From: an uncultured Chlorobiaceae bacterium
GTDB taxonomy: Bacteria > Bacteroidota > Chlorobiia > Chlorobiales > Chlorobiaceae
Direction of reading: 5' to 3'
Assembly (NCBI GenBank): GCA_903882665.1
Contig: CAIRXW010000008.1
Coordinates: 62,001-126,000, forward strand
DNA: 64,000 nucleotides
The notes beneath the pieces were generated by a model. It searched no databases. It was not told the origin of the DNA and worked only from the letters and a program-made list of their open reading frames with translations. Of this stretch, positions 1 to 8,117 are shown piece after piece. Within the stretch, counting starts at the first letter, position 1, and each line of letters begins with the position of its first letter. A program made the position numbers and the translations under genes.

Positions 1-114
1 CCGGAATCGCTCAAATCCGGTTGTGTTTCCCTCAAAGGCCACATCACCATGCAGGCAGATCTCGACATGACTGTGTTTCCGCTCAACTATTGTATTGCCT
101 GTTCTGTCGTTCAT
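1..114 (-). CDS. fni: Isopentenyl-diphosphate delta-isomerase type 2, 5' part
   Basis: Only the first 38 codons are inside the window; the gene runs off the left edge. The translation reads ...VERKHSHVEICLHGD... and then TTGFE. The RK-x-SH-x-EICL block and the TTGFE motif are typical of the N-terminus of FMN-dependent type 2 IPP isomerases, which interconvert IPP and DMAPP for isoprenoid (carotenoid, quinone, chlorophyll tail) synthesis. The start is the ATG read from 114; a purine-rich GGGAAGG sits very close upstream, so the start is not fully certain. The call rests on recognised N-terminal motifs only, because the catalytic body lies outside the window. Confidence 0.75.
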   Translation of the reverse strand, partial: MNDRTGNTIVERKHSHVEICLHGDVAFEGNTTGFERFR

Positions 115-827
115 GCCTTCCCGGATAGGTTTTTTGCCAAGATGCCTTGATACTTAAATGCCAAAAAATTTAACTTAACAAAAATATCCCATATTCATGA
201 GCACACAACAACAGAAGAGGTGGTTTCATCTCTTTTACGTTGTTTTGGAACGGCATGCAGTGCTGGTTACCGGGCGTTAACGGGGGCTTGTGTATTGCTG
301 TTTCCGGAATCGCCGCTGCTGTTCAGGCGTGATATGGCGCAGGACGGAGTAGCTTTTGTTCTCGTGTCACAAAGGTTACCCTTGTTCATTTCAGCTCTCA
401 AAACAAAAAAAACGAATCCTGCTCAACATGATGTATGGCGGCAGACTATGAATGGTACTGTGCCGGTAAACGGAAAATACTGATGTAAAATGGCGTTTAT
501 TGATTATCATAAAAGCTGAAGGGAAAAAGAGCGGGTGGTGTTCATTTCCTATAGAGTGGTTGAGGTGCTCAGGGAGTAGTCCAAAAATTACAGATCCACA
601 AAAATGCTAACCTGTGATGTTTGATTATTGACAAATTCTTATGCAACACATTTATTAGAAGCTGGAGAATATTTGTTAATACGCAAACAAAGCTTTTTAC
701 ATTACAAAAAATTTGAAAAGGTGGCTTAGCTCTATAATTTAAAAAGTTGTAGAGTAAGTTGTATGGTTTTTTTTGTACACATAAATAAGTTTTCTGCAAG
801 TCTAACAGATATTGCGTCAACTCGTAA
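115..827. other. Gene-free AT-rich stretch
   Basis: No convincing gene is seen in about 700 bases. Open frames here (for example 220-483 on plus and 569-820 on minus) have no recognisable motif, odd composition and no ribosome binding site. Base composition becomes strongly AT-rich from about 560 on, matching the island that follows. It holds the 5' flanks of fni (leftward) and of the SIR2 gene (rightward), so promoters must lie here, but none is clear by eye. Confidence 0.5.
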
Positions 828-2852
828 ATGACTTTTATGATAAATGATTTTTCCTTTAAGTCAATTCTAAAAAAAATTAAAGGTTCAAATGAGATTGTCT
901 TTTGGTCTGGGGCCGGAATTTCCAGTAATTCAGGCGTTCCTTTTGTAAGCTATATTATAAAAAGTGTAATAAAATCTCTTTCTGATGATGATTATATAGC
1001 AGCAGCTTATTATGAAAAATATGAAAAAAGCAACTTGCCTTTTGAAGTATTTATGCAGGTAATAATCCAATTATCAAATGATGACCAAGTCTTGGAAGTT
1101 TTTGAAAGAGGGAACCCTAATAATAATCATAAGTTAATTTCATTACTCTGCAAAAATGGTTTGGTTAAAGAAATTTTTACAACTAATTTTGATACTCTTT
1201 TTGAGAGGTCTTTTGAAGAAATTGGATTAAATGAAAATAATGAATTTTTTGTTTTTAATAATGAAGTCTCATTTAAAAAAGGCTTACATAAATTAAACTC
1301 AAAAAATAGTAAAATAAATTTATTTAAAATACATGGAAGTATTAATGATAAAAAAACGATACGCACTTCAATAGATGCAATTGCGAACAAAAAATGGATG
1401 AATGAAAGATCAAAAATAATTAAACGAGCTTTTTGCGGCGATACTCAAAAGGTGTTAATAGTATTGGGATATAGTTTTTCTGATGTTTTTGATATAAATC
1501 CGGTAATTGAATCCATAAAAAATAATACTAGTCAAACAATTTATATCGTTTCTCACAAGAGTGGCTTAATAGAACCTGAAATAGAAGATCTGACTAATCA
1601 TTCTGTTTTTAGATATTTTTCAAAATCTGAAGGAAGTATAATTTCTGTTGATACAAATTTTTTTATTAATAAAGTTGCTGATACTTTTGGTATAAAGTTA
1701 TCTGATCAAAAAAAACAAAGTATAGTTTGGGAAAATAAAATAAAGAAATGGGCAAATCGCTTGCTACCATCACAAAAAGAATATTTGCAAGCTCAACTTT
1801 TCGTTCTCATTCATGAAGTTGATAATGCTTTGGAATGGAATGGGAGGGCATTAAGTGTGGCGCAAAAGTTAAATTATTCAAAAAACGAAATAGAGATATT
1901 GCTTCAGAAAGTAAGTATGCTTCATCAAAAAGGAGGAAACCAAAATATTGAGTTTGCAAAAATTATAATTAAAAAAGCCTTGCGAAAAAGCATTGATTTG
2001 AGATTTTTTAGTGGTATTTCTAGATCACTTGATTTATCTGCTTTAATAGCCATGTACAATGAAGATGACTTTTTGAAGGCAAAAAAACTTTATCTGGCAT
2101 CTCAAAAATTCAAAGAAAAAATTGGTGATGTAAAAGACCAAGCAAAGGTTTTACTTAGTATTGCAAGTTGTTTAAGACATGAACAACGGCATTTAGAGGC
2201 TATTGAGACAATAAAAAAATCAATTTTTTTGCGCAATAAAATCGGAGATATTGGGGGGATAGCAAAATGTTTTCAGGGATTAGGAAACGTTTATCTTGAT
2301 CTTGGTGAATATAAAGTAGCTAGAAGAAATTTTTTGAAATTTGAAAATATTACCTTAAAAACTGGAGATGCTTGGTCTAATGCGATAGCTAATTATGAGT
2401 TGGCTGAAGTAAATTATTGCCTTGGTAGTAATAAAGAGTTAGAAAAAGCCTTATGCTATTGCGAGAAAAGTATAGAAACGAGAAAGCATAGTATAAGTAG
2501 AGAGTTTGTTAATTCTATTTACCTGAAGGCAAAAATATTATACAGACTAGGCTTAATTGAAGAAGCAAAGCAATTGCATGAAAAAGTATATCTGTTAAGG
2601 TTAGATATGCCAAATAAGTCGGATTTTGCAGATAGTCTCTTTGATATTGGTGTTATTGAGGTCTCTGAAAAAAAATATTCTGCGGGCTTTGCTAAGCTTG
2701 AAAATGCTTTAGATATTTATTCTTCTAAATCTTACACGATTAAGCTTAATCAAATTAAAAAATATTTGTTTGGTATTCTTTTAATATTAGATCCTGACGA
2801 AGTATTAAAAGCCAAATATTTAATCGATAAAATTTATACTCAAATTAATTAG
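828..2852 (+). CDS. SIR2-domain protein with C-terminal TPR repeats (candidate defence NADase)
   Basis: This is a 674-residue protein. The N-terminal ~240 residues form a SIR2-like NAD-binding domain: GAGISSNSGVP at 28-38, TTNFD at 118-122 and IHG at 168-170, the latter two giving the Asn and His expected for NAD cleavage, and a Rossmann-type VLGYSFSD at 210-217. From about residue 320 to the end come degenerate TPR helices. SIR2 fused to helical repeats is a known layout of prokaryotic anti-phage NAD-depleting proteins (family knowledge); that role is inferred here. The gene stands alone, is much richer in A/T than the core genes, and is followed by decayed TA modules, all suggesting acquisition by transfer. 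ATG at 828 or 837 could be the start; neither has a clear Shine-Dalgarno sequence. No signal peptide or TM segment is seen, so it is probably cytoplasmic. Confidence 0.85.
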   Translation: MTFMINDFSFKSILKKIKGSNEIVFWSGAGISSNSGVPFVSYIIKSVIKSLSDDDYIAAAYYEKYEKSNLPFEVFMQVIIQLSNDDQVLEVFERGNPNNNHKLISLLCKNGLVKEIFTTNFDTLFERSFEEIGLNENNEFFVFNNEVSFKKGLHKLNSKNSKINLFKIHGSINDKKTIRTSIDAIANKKWMNERSKIIKRAFCGDTQKVLIVLGYSFSDVFDINPVIESIKNNTSQTIYIVSHKSGLIEPEIEDLTNHSVFRYFSKSEGSIISVDTNFFINKVADTFGIKLSDQKKQSIVWENKIKKWANRLLPSQKEYLQAQLFVLIHEVDNALEWNGRALSVAQKLNYSKNEIEILLQKVSMLHQKGGNQNIEFAKIIIKKALRKSIDLRFFSGISRSLDLSALIAMYNEDDFLKAKKLYLASQKFKEKIGDVKDQAKVLLSIASCLRHEQRHLEAIETIKKSIFLRNKIGDIGGIAKCFQGLGNVYLDLGEYKVARRNFLKFENITLKTGDAWSNAIANYELAEVNYCLGSNKELEKALCYCEKSIETRKHSISREFVNSIYLKAKILYRLGLIEEAKQLHEKVYLLRLDMPNKSDFADSLFDIGVIEVSEKKYSAGFAKLENALDIYSSKSYTIKLNQIKKYLFGILLILDPDEVLKAKYLIDKIYTQIN

Positions 2853-3310
2853 TCTAAAATTATAATCTTGAAATGTCAGTGGTTAGCATAGGCTTTAAGC
2901 AATTATTGCTGGAAAAATATATTTTAATCGTGTGCAACTTTACCAGTCATAGGTTAAGAGTGTGAACGTTTAAGCTTTCAACAACAAGCTAATCGGTAAT
3001 CTTGTTTATCGAATCACGCAAGTATTTGGTGGGCGATCTGTTTGGTCTTTTTATTGCAGAACTAATTTTTGTCGATTGCTTAATATGTATTTGTCGAATG
3101 TGATTTAGATGAAAAAGTGCTTATTGGGATATTCGGAATAACTTCTCAAGATAACGCTATCGTATTGAAATCGAAATGTATATTTCTTAGTATGAGGTAG
3201 GCTTATTGGAATAATTATCTGTCTTCATATAACCGCAAAACGTCGTTTCGTATTAACTTTGCACTTGAAAATATATGTTAATTTGCTGCCGTTGATGTCA
3301 GTAATGTGAA
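2853..3310. other. Gene-free AT-rich stretch in the island
   Basis: About 460 bases between the SIR2-TPR gene and the first TA remnant. I see only very short frames with no motif, no tRNA, no repeat array and no integrase or transposase remnant. Confidence 0.5.
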
Positions 3311-3602
3311 ATGATAGTATAGTTGTTTTATTTGGTTCAAAGAATACTGAAAAAATCTGGTAAAGTGAATGAGTGAAACAAATCCTAATTAAGTTTTATA
3401 ATATTGAGTGTCGAAAAATTAGAGTGCTCAACGACTCGCATAATATTGTAATACTGAAAATATCTTTATTAACCCCCATTAAAAAAGATGACTGGTGATT
3501 TAAAAGATTTCTATGGCATCCGTATTAATCGTCATTGGATAATTGTATTTAACATGGAAGGGTAATCAGGCTGAAGATGTTGAAATTATGTATTGCTATT
3601 AA
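3311..3602 (+). pseudogene. HigB/RelE-type toxin remnant (higB-1)
   Basis: Joining three frames recovers nearly a whole HigB-family mRNA-cleaving toxin (family length about 92 residues). From 3311 ATG-ATA, then in another frame GSKNTEKIW with in-frame TAA at 3361 and TGA at 3370, then RKIRVLNDSHNI. A frameshift near 3487 leads to TGDLKDFYGIRINRHW at about 3491 on. A second frameshift near 3560 leads to NQAEDVEIMYCY and the stop at 3600-3602. GDLKxFYxIRINxxW and the terminal DVEIxDYH-like end are family hallmarks. At least two nonsense codons and two to three frameshifts show that the gene is dead. It is followed directly by its antitoxin remnant, the normal higB-higA order. Confidence 0.75.
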
Positions 3603-3614
3603 AGAATTAAAGAA

Positions 3615-3877
3615 ATGGAAAAACTGAAGATATAAATCAGTGTGAAGTATTGGTTGTGAAATTCCTTGTTCCAATGGAAATTTTCGCATATCGGCTGTCA
3701 ACGTATCTGGAAATTCCACAAACAAGAATTCCTCAAATTATAAAAGGTATGCGGAGAATCACTACGGATACGGCTTTGAGACTTGGCTCCTGTTTTGGCA
3801 ACTCCGCAAAATTCTGGCTTGGTTTACAGGATGATTGTGATATTGAAGAAGGAGAGAAAAATCAGTCTTTTTTTTGA
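3615..3877 (+). pseudogene. HigA-type antitoxin remnant (higA-1)
   Basis: The 3' two-thirds encode an XRE-type helix-turn-helix antitoxin: YRLSTYLEIPQTRIPQIIKG, then TADTALRL-like TTDTALRLGSCFGNSAKFW and LGLQDDCD, classic for the HigA/VapI family. The 5' end is damaged. ATG at 3615 opens MEKLKI and hits TAA at 3633; the family frame resumes one base over, where the invariant HPGE before VLLEEFL is replaced by NQCE followed by VLVVKFL. A TTG at 3650 could start a shortened protein, but it would lack the first helix. It lies 12 bases after the higB-1 remnant. Confidence 0.7.
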
Positions 3878-3977
3878 AAAAATAAAAAGTATAAGAGTTA
3901 AAAATTCTTCAAAACAAGCGGTATAGCCAATATTTGGTTTGATGAAGAATTAACAACTCCGTAAAAATGATTCTATC

Positions 3978-4189
3978 ATGATTACTGATACACAGAGAAG
4001 AATTCGGATTTTAAGGAAGGTAAATAGTATTCTTGTGAATAAACTAAAAGAGCTGGATGAGCTTGTTTCCGGGTTTGAAGAAGGTGTTATCTGAAAACCT
4101 AAAATCTTTTCTTTGCATGATCATGGAAAGATATTGATGATGAGGTATTTGATGAATTGACAAATGACTTGATAAGCAATCGTCAGTGA
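3978..4189 (+). pseudogene. Small antitoxin-like gene remnant (VapB-like, partner of PIN toxins)
   Basis: ATG at 3978 opens a 38-codon frame ending at TGA 4092. Reading through that stop gives KPKIFS; a frameshift then leads to FA-stop-SWKDIDDE (TGA at 4118-4120 where a Gly codon would be expected) and on to VFDELTNDLISNRQ with a stop at 4187-4189. From memory, a C-terminal block like LSFAGSWKDMDD...F..LT...R is seen in small antitoxins encoded beside PIN-domain toxins. Two nonsense codons plus one frameshift mark it as dead. No PIN toxin is seen next to it. The family assignment is tentative, the decay is directly visible. Confidence 0.55.
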
Positions 4190-4311
4190 CGCAGGCGATT
4201 GTTATAAAAAAAGTACAGTAAAGTAAATTGTTTTATAAAAGTGGCTAATGTTGCAAAAAAAATGCGAATTGAAACATGTTTTATTGCTTATATATTTGAA
4301 TCTAAGAACTG

Positions 4312-4608
4312 ATGGAAAGGATATTTGCAAAAAGTACCCTGAGAAAATATTGGGCGACCTATCCCGATACGTAACAGTATTTGAAGACTTTGTATGATAC
4401 AGCTATGAATTCATGTTGGAAATCACCGAATGATGTCAAACAGACTTATGCTCATGCAAGTATTTTAAAAGATAACAGGGTCGTTTTTAATGTGAAAGGC
4501 AACTCCTGTAGATTGGTCGCTAAATTTAATTTTGAGAAACACTGGATTTTTATTCGATTCATTGGTACTCATCAAGAATATGATAAAATTGATGCCAATA
4601 TAATTTAA
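4312..4608 (+). pseudogene. HigB-type mRNA interferase broken by one nonsense codon (higB-2)
   Basis: From the ATG at 4312 the frame reads MERIFAKSTLRKYWATYPDT, then TAA at 4372-4374, then QYLKTLYDTAM...WKSPNDVK, ASILKDNRVVFN, RLVAKFNFEK and IRFIGTHQEYDKIDA. This is the full length (about 98 codons) of the COG4680-type HigB toxin, intact apart from one stop at codon 21, where the family usually has Glu or Ala (GAA to TAA is one base change). A TTG at 4381 could restart a protein lacking the first strand and helix. The gene abuts its antitoxin, with the stop TAA directly followed by ATG. A toxin lost by nonsense mutation while the antitoxin survives is the expected first step of TA decay. Confidence 0.8.
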
Positions 4609-4620
4609 ATGCCAAGAGCT

Positions 4621-4989
4621 ATGAATATTGAACCGATAAAAACAGAAGATGATTACCAGGCGGCATTAAAAAGATTGGAGATTATTTTTGATGCGCCAGT
4701 TGGAACTGAGGAGAGTGATGAGGCAGATATACTTGGATTGATGATCGATGATTATGAGAAAAAGCATTATCCTGTAGAGGCTCCAGACCCGATTGAGGCT
4801 ATCAAGATTAGAATGGAAGGGATGCAGTTAACGCAGATTGATCTTGTTGATGCAATAGGCGGAAAAAGCAGGGTTTCTGAAGTGCTTGATCGCAAGCGAA
4901 AGTTGACGGTTGAAATGATAAGGAAATTGACTCCGAAATTAAATCTTTCAGCAGATTTATTAATTCATGATTATCAATTGATGAGATAA
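4621..4989 (+). CDS. higA: HigA-type antitoxin, intact (higA-2)
   Basis: A 122-residue protein of the HigA/COG5499 type. It starts MNIEPIKTEDDYQAAL, has an acidic N-terminal toxin-binding part and a C-terminal helix-turn-helix (MQLTQIDLVDAIGGKSRVSE, then VLDRKRKLTVEMIRKL). Such antitoxins bind HigB and repress the higBA promoter. An ATG four codons earlier (4609) overlaps the toxin stop; the family usually begins at MNI, so 4621 is preferred. Its partner toxin carries a nonsense codon, so this antitoxin is probably free of its original job and may act only as a DNA-binding protein. Its stop lies eight bases before the ABC permease start, so readthrough into that gene is likely. Confidence 0.85.
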   Translation: MNIEPIKTEDDYQAALKRLEIIFDAPVGTEESDEADILGLMIDDYEKKHYPVEAPDPIEAIKIRMEGMQLTQIDLVDAIGGKSRVSEVLDRKRKLTVEMIRKLTPKLNLSADLLIHDYQLMR

Positions 4990-4997
4990 CGCCCGTT

Positions 4998-6266
4998 ATG
5001 CTGAAAACCCTGTTCTCCATAGCCCTGCGCCATCTGCTGGGACGTCGCCGTCAGACCCTGACCACTATTTTCGGGGTGGCGGTCAGTACGATGGTGCTGA
5101 TTACGACCAACTCGCTCACGAGGGGGCTGCTCGACTCCTTTGTTGAGACCATTGTCAATGTTGCGCCCCATATAACCGTGAAAGGGGAGAGCATGAACCC
5201 CATGCCGGTCAATCTTTTTGAAAAAGAGAGCTTTGCCTCCGTTGCCTTTGTTGAGGACAATATCAAGAAACAGGAGCGTGAGGAGGTGCGGAATTATCGC
5301 CAGCTTCTTGCGGTGTTTGGCTCGCCGCAGTATGAAAAAGAGCTTCTTGCAGCTTCGCCTTATGTCGTCTCACAGGTTATGGCGGTCAAGGGAAGCCGTA
5401 ACCAACCGCTGCTTCTCAAGGGAGTTATGATTGAGCGGGAAGATGCCATCAGCGGGATCATAAAAAAGCTGGTAGAGGGCGATATCGCCATGTTTGAAAA
5501 GACGGCCAATGCCCTGCTTGTGGGCCGAACGGTGGCGAGGGATATGAAGCTCAAGCTGAATGACCAGGTGGTCATCATTCCCGCTTCCGGAAAGAGTCGG
5601 CAGTGCAAGGTGGCAGGGCTCTTTTTTACCGGTGTCAATGCGGTCGACAACAGTGTTTTTGTGTCACTCAAGCTTGGCCAGATTATCGAAGGGTTGCCGG
5701 CCAACAAGGTTTCAGGCATTGCGCTTAAAGTGGTTGATCCGCTTAACAATACCCCTCTGGCAAGGGAGCTGGAGCGGATTACCGGTTACCGCTGCATCAC
5801 CTGGCAAGAGGAAAATGCGGGCATTCTCTCCCTTTTTGCCCGTATCGGTGCCATAGTCTTCTCTCTGGTAGCCTTTGTCGGTGTTGTTTCAGGCTTTGGC
5901 GTGGCCAATATTCTGGTGACCACGGTCTTTGAGAAGAGCCGCGACATAGCCATCATGAAGTCGTTCGGATTTTCGGCCTTGCAGCTTGTCGGCATGTTTG
6001 TGCTTGAGGGGTTTATGGTGGGCCTGGTTGGTGCACTTGCCGGGGGAGTGCTTGCCATTGGCTCCATCAACCTTTTTGCCAGTTTGCCCATAGAGAGTTC
6101 ACAGGGGCCACTGACCAAAACGGGCTTCAGTATGTCCTATAATCCACTCTATTTCCTGCTTATCATTGGTATAACGGTTCTGATCAGCACGCTTGCGGCC
6201 ATTCTTCCCTCAGCGAAGGCGGCGAAGCTGGAGCCGGTCAGTGTACTCCGCGACAGCAGTCTGTAG
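4998..6266 (+). CDS. ABC transporter permease, FtsX/MacB/LolC type
   Basis: A 422-residue inner-membrane protein. One TM segment lies near residues 20-42, then a large periplasmic domain (about 45-270), then three TM segments near 280-310, 325-365 and 375-410: the MacB/LolC-E layout. FtsX-type features include the EKSRDIAIMKSFG stretch, which couples to the ATPase, and the closing AAKLEPVSVLRD motif. Such permeases power lipoprotein release or export across the periplasm rather than moving a solute through the membrane. No ATP-binding partner is next to it. It begins eight bases after higA-2, so the island lies directly against its 5' end and may have replaced its native upstream region. Confidence 0.85.
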   Translation: MLKTLFSIALRHLLGRRRQTLTTIFGVAVSTMVLITTNSLTRGLLDSFVETIVNVAPHITVKGESMNPMPVNLFEKESFASVAFVEDNIKKQEREEVRNYRQLLAVFGSPQYEKELLAASPYVVSQVMAVKGSRNQPLLLKGVMIEREDAISGIIKKLVEGDIAMFEKTANALLVGRTVARDMKLKLNDQVVIIPASGKSRQCKVAGLFFTGVNAVDNSVFVSLKLGQIIEGLPANKVSGIALKVVDPLNNTPLARELERITGYRCITWQEENAGILSLFARIGAIVFSLVAFVGVVSGFGVANILVTTVFEKSRDIAIMKSFGFSALQLVGMFVLEGFMVGLVGALAGGVLAIGSINLFASLPIESSQGPLTKTGFSMSYNPLYFLLIIGITVLISTLAAILPSAKAAKLEPVSVLRDSSL

Positions 6267-6287
6267 CATTTATTGCGGGTCAGGGGT

Positions 6288-8117
6288 TTATGCCCCCGCT
6301 TCCGGGATGAGGGTTTGTTCGGGGTGCTGGAGCAGGTAGAGCTTGTAGTAGAGCCCTCTTTTTGCGAGCAGCTCCTGGTGATTGCCGCTCTCCCTGATCA
6401 CTCCTTTGTGCAAAACAATGATCCTGTCGGCTTTCTGGACGGTCGAAAGCCGGTGGGCAATGATGATGGAGGTGCGCTCACTCATCAGTCGGGCCGTTGC
6501 CGCATCAATAAGGCCTTCCGTTTCGGTGTCAACCGAGCTGGTTGCCTCATCAAGCACAAGAATTTCCGGATTGTAAAGGAGTGCCCGGACGAAGGCGATC
6601 AACTGCTTCTGACCGGAAGAGAGGCCAGTGCCGTTTTCAAGCACCTTGTACTGGTAACCGCCGGGGAGCTGATCAATAAAGCGGTCGGCTCCGACAATCC
6701 GGGCGGCTTCGCGTAACTCTTCGTCAGAAACGTCCGGATTGCCGAACGCGAGGTTTTCACCTATGGTGCCTGAAAAGAGAAAAACATCCTGCATCACCAC
6801 ACCGATCAGTTTCCGTACAGAGTGTTCCGCAATCTCCGGGAGTTCGATACCGTCAATGGTCACCGATCCTTTTGCGAAGGGGTAGAGGCGGGAGAGAATA
6901 TTGATCAGGGTGGTTTTGCCGCTTCCCGTCGCACCGACAATGGCAATTTTTTCTCCACGGTGGATGGTAAAGGATATATCTTTCAGCACCCAGTTTTCAC
7001 CTTCGTAGGCGAACCAGACGTTCTTGAATTCGATGTTCTTCCGGAAGCTCTCAATCTGCGCTTTCCCTGAAGGCTCTTCTATTCCCTCTTTTTCATCGAG
7101 CAGGCGGATAATGCGGTCTGAGCTTGCAATGGCGTTCTGGATAACATTGAATCGGTCAGAAAGATGCTGCAGGGGGCGAAAAAACAGCCAGATATACTGG
7201 ACAAATGAGATGACCACTCCTATGGTGAGGTCGGCCTTGAGCAGTCGGACGCCGCTATACCAGATCACCAGCCCGGCAGCGACCGAGCTCAGCGTCTCGA
7301 TCAGCGGATAATAGATGGAGAACGAGAAGACGGTACGGATATTGGCATCGCGGTGATCGGCGTTGATGGCAGCATATTTCCGCGCTTCTCGTTCCTCACG
7401 GTTAAAGAGCTGGACAATGCTCATGCCGGTGATATGCTCCTGAAAAAAAGTGTTCAGTCGGGCCTGATGGGTGAGCACATCCTGGAATGCAATCCTGACG
7501 CTGTTTTTGAAGACAATGGTGGCCCAGATCATCAGGGGAAGAATGCTGAGAACGATAAGGGTTAACTGCCAGTCGATCCATGCCATCAGAACCACAATGA
7601 AAAAGAGCTGGAGGATGTCTCCAAGAATGGTGATGATGCCGCTCGAGAGCATCTCGTTCAGCGATTCAACATCGCCCGTTGTCCGGGTGATCAGCCGTCC
7701 GATGGGGTTTCGGTCAAAGAACCTTGCGGGCAGTTTCTGCAGGTGCCGGAAAATATCCATCCGGATGTCGAAGACCGCCTTCTGACCGATAATCTGGGTC
7801 ATCCATGTCGTGATATACTGCTTGATGCCGTCAAGCAGTATAGCTGCTGCAAGAAAAATGCTGATAACGCCGAGTCCCTTGAGATTGCCGTGGGCGATGT
7901 AGTCGTCAATAGCAATCTTTGTCAGCCAGGGGCGCAGCGGGCCAAGAAAGGAGCCTGCGATGGTGATGGCGATAGCCGCAGCAACAAGCGTGCTGTAGGG
8001 CTTGATATAGCCCAAAAGGCGAGAGACGATGTAGTGGTCAATCGAGTGTTTTTTCCCTTTTTGCAGGGTATCATCCTGCTGCGGGCGGAAGCTTTTTTTT
8101 GCCGGGTTGTTACTCAT
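6288..8117 (-). CDS. ABC exporter, fused permease and ATPase (MsbA/MdlB type)
   Basis: 609 residues from the ATG read at 8117 ([10 protein letters not shown]). Six TM helices lie in the first ~330 residues, followed by an ATPase domain with Walker A GATGSGKT, signature LSSGQKQ, Walker [11 protein letters not shown] and the H-loop IIAHRLST. This half-size exporter should act as a homodimer (or with another half-transporter) to export lipids, lipid-linked sugars or drugs; the substrate cannot be told. The start ATG overlaps the stop of the upstream glmM-like gene (ATGAGTAA), indicating translational coupling. A longer reading from 8171 would run further into glmM and is less likely. Confidence 0.9.
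   Translation of the reverse strand: MSNNPAKKSFRPQQDDTLQKGKKHSIDHYIVSRLLGYIKPYSTLVAAAIAITIAGSFLGPLRPWLTKIAIDDYIAHGNLKGLGVISIFLAAAILLDGIKQYITTWMTQIIGQKAVFDIRMDIFRHLQKLPARFFDRNPIGRLITRTTGDVESLNEMLSSGIITILGDILQLFFIVVLMAWIDWQLTLIVLSILPLMIWATIVFKNSVRIAFQDVLTHQARLNTFFQEHITGMSIVQLFNREEREARKYAAINADHRDANIRTVFSFSIYYPLIETLSSVAAGLVIWYSGVRLLKADLTIGVVISFVQYIWLFFRPLQHLSDRFNVIQNAIASSDRIIRLLDEKEGIEEPSGKAQIESFRKNIEFKNVWFAYEGENWVLKDISFTIHRGEKIAIVGATGSGKTTLINILSRLYPFAKGSVTIDGIELPEIAEHSVRKLIGVVMQDVFLFSGTIGENLAFGNPDVSDEELREAARIVGADRFIDQLPGGYQYKVLENGTGLSSGQKQLIAFVRALLYNPEILVLDEATSSVDTETEGLIDAATARLMSERTSIIIAHRLSTVQKADRIIVLHKGVIRESGNHQELLAKRGLYYKLYLLQHPEQTLIPEAGA

Noticed and set aside
220-483. 87-residue plus-strand frame before the SIR2 gene
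   Set aside because: No ribosome binding site, no motif, and a composition unlike neighbouring genes; overlapping shorter frames are equally plausible.
569-820. 83-residue minus-strand frame
   Set aside because: AT-rich chance frame in non-coding DNA, no start context or motif.
115-4997. Prophage or insertion sequence as the origin of the island
   Set aside because: No integrase, transposase, inverted repeats or target duplications could be found by reading either strand.
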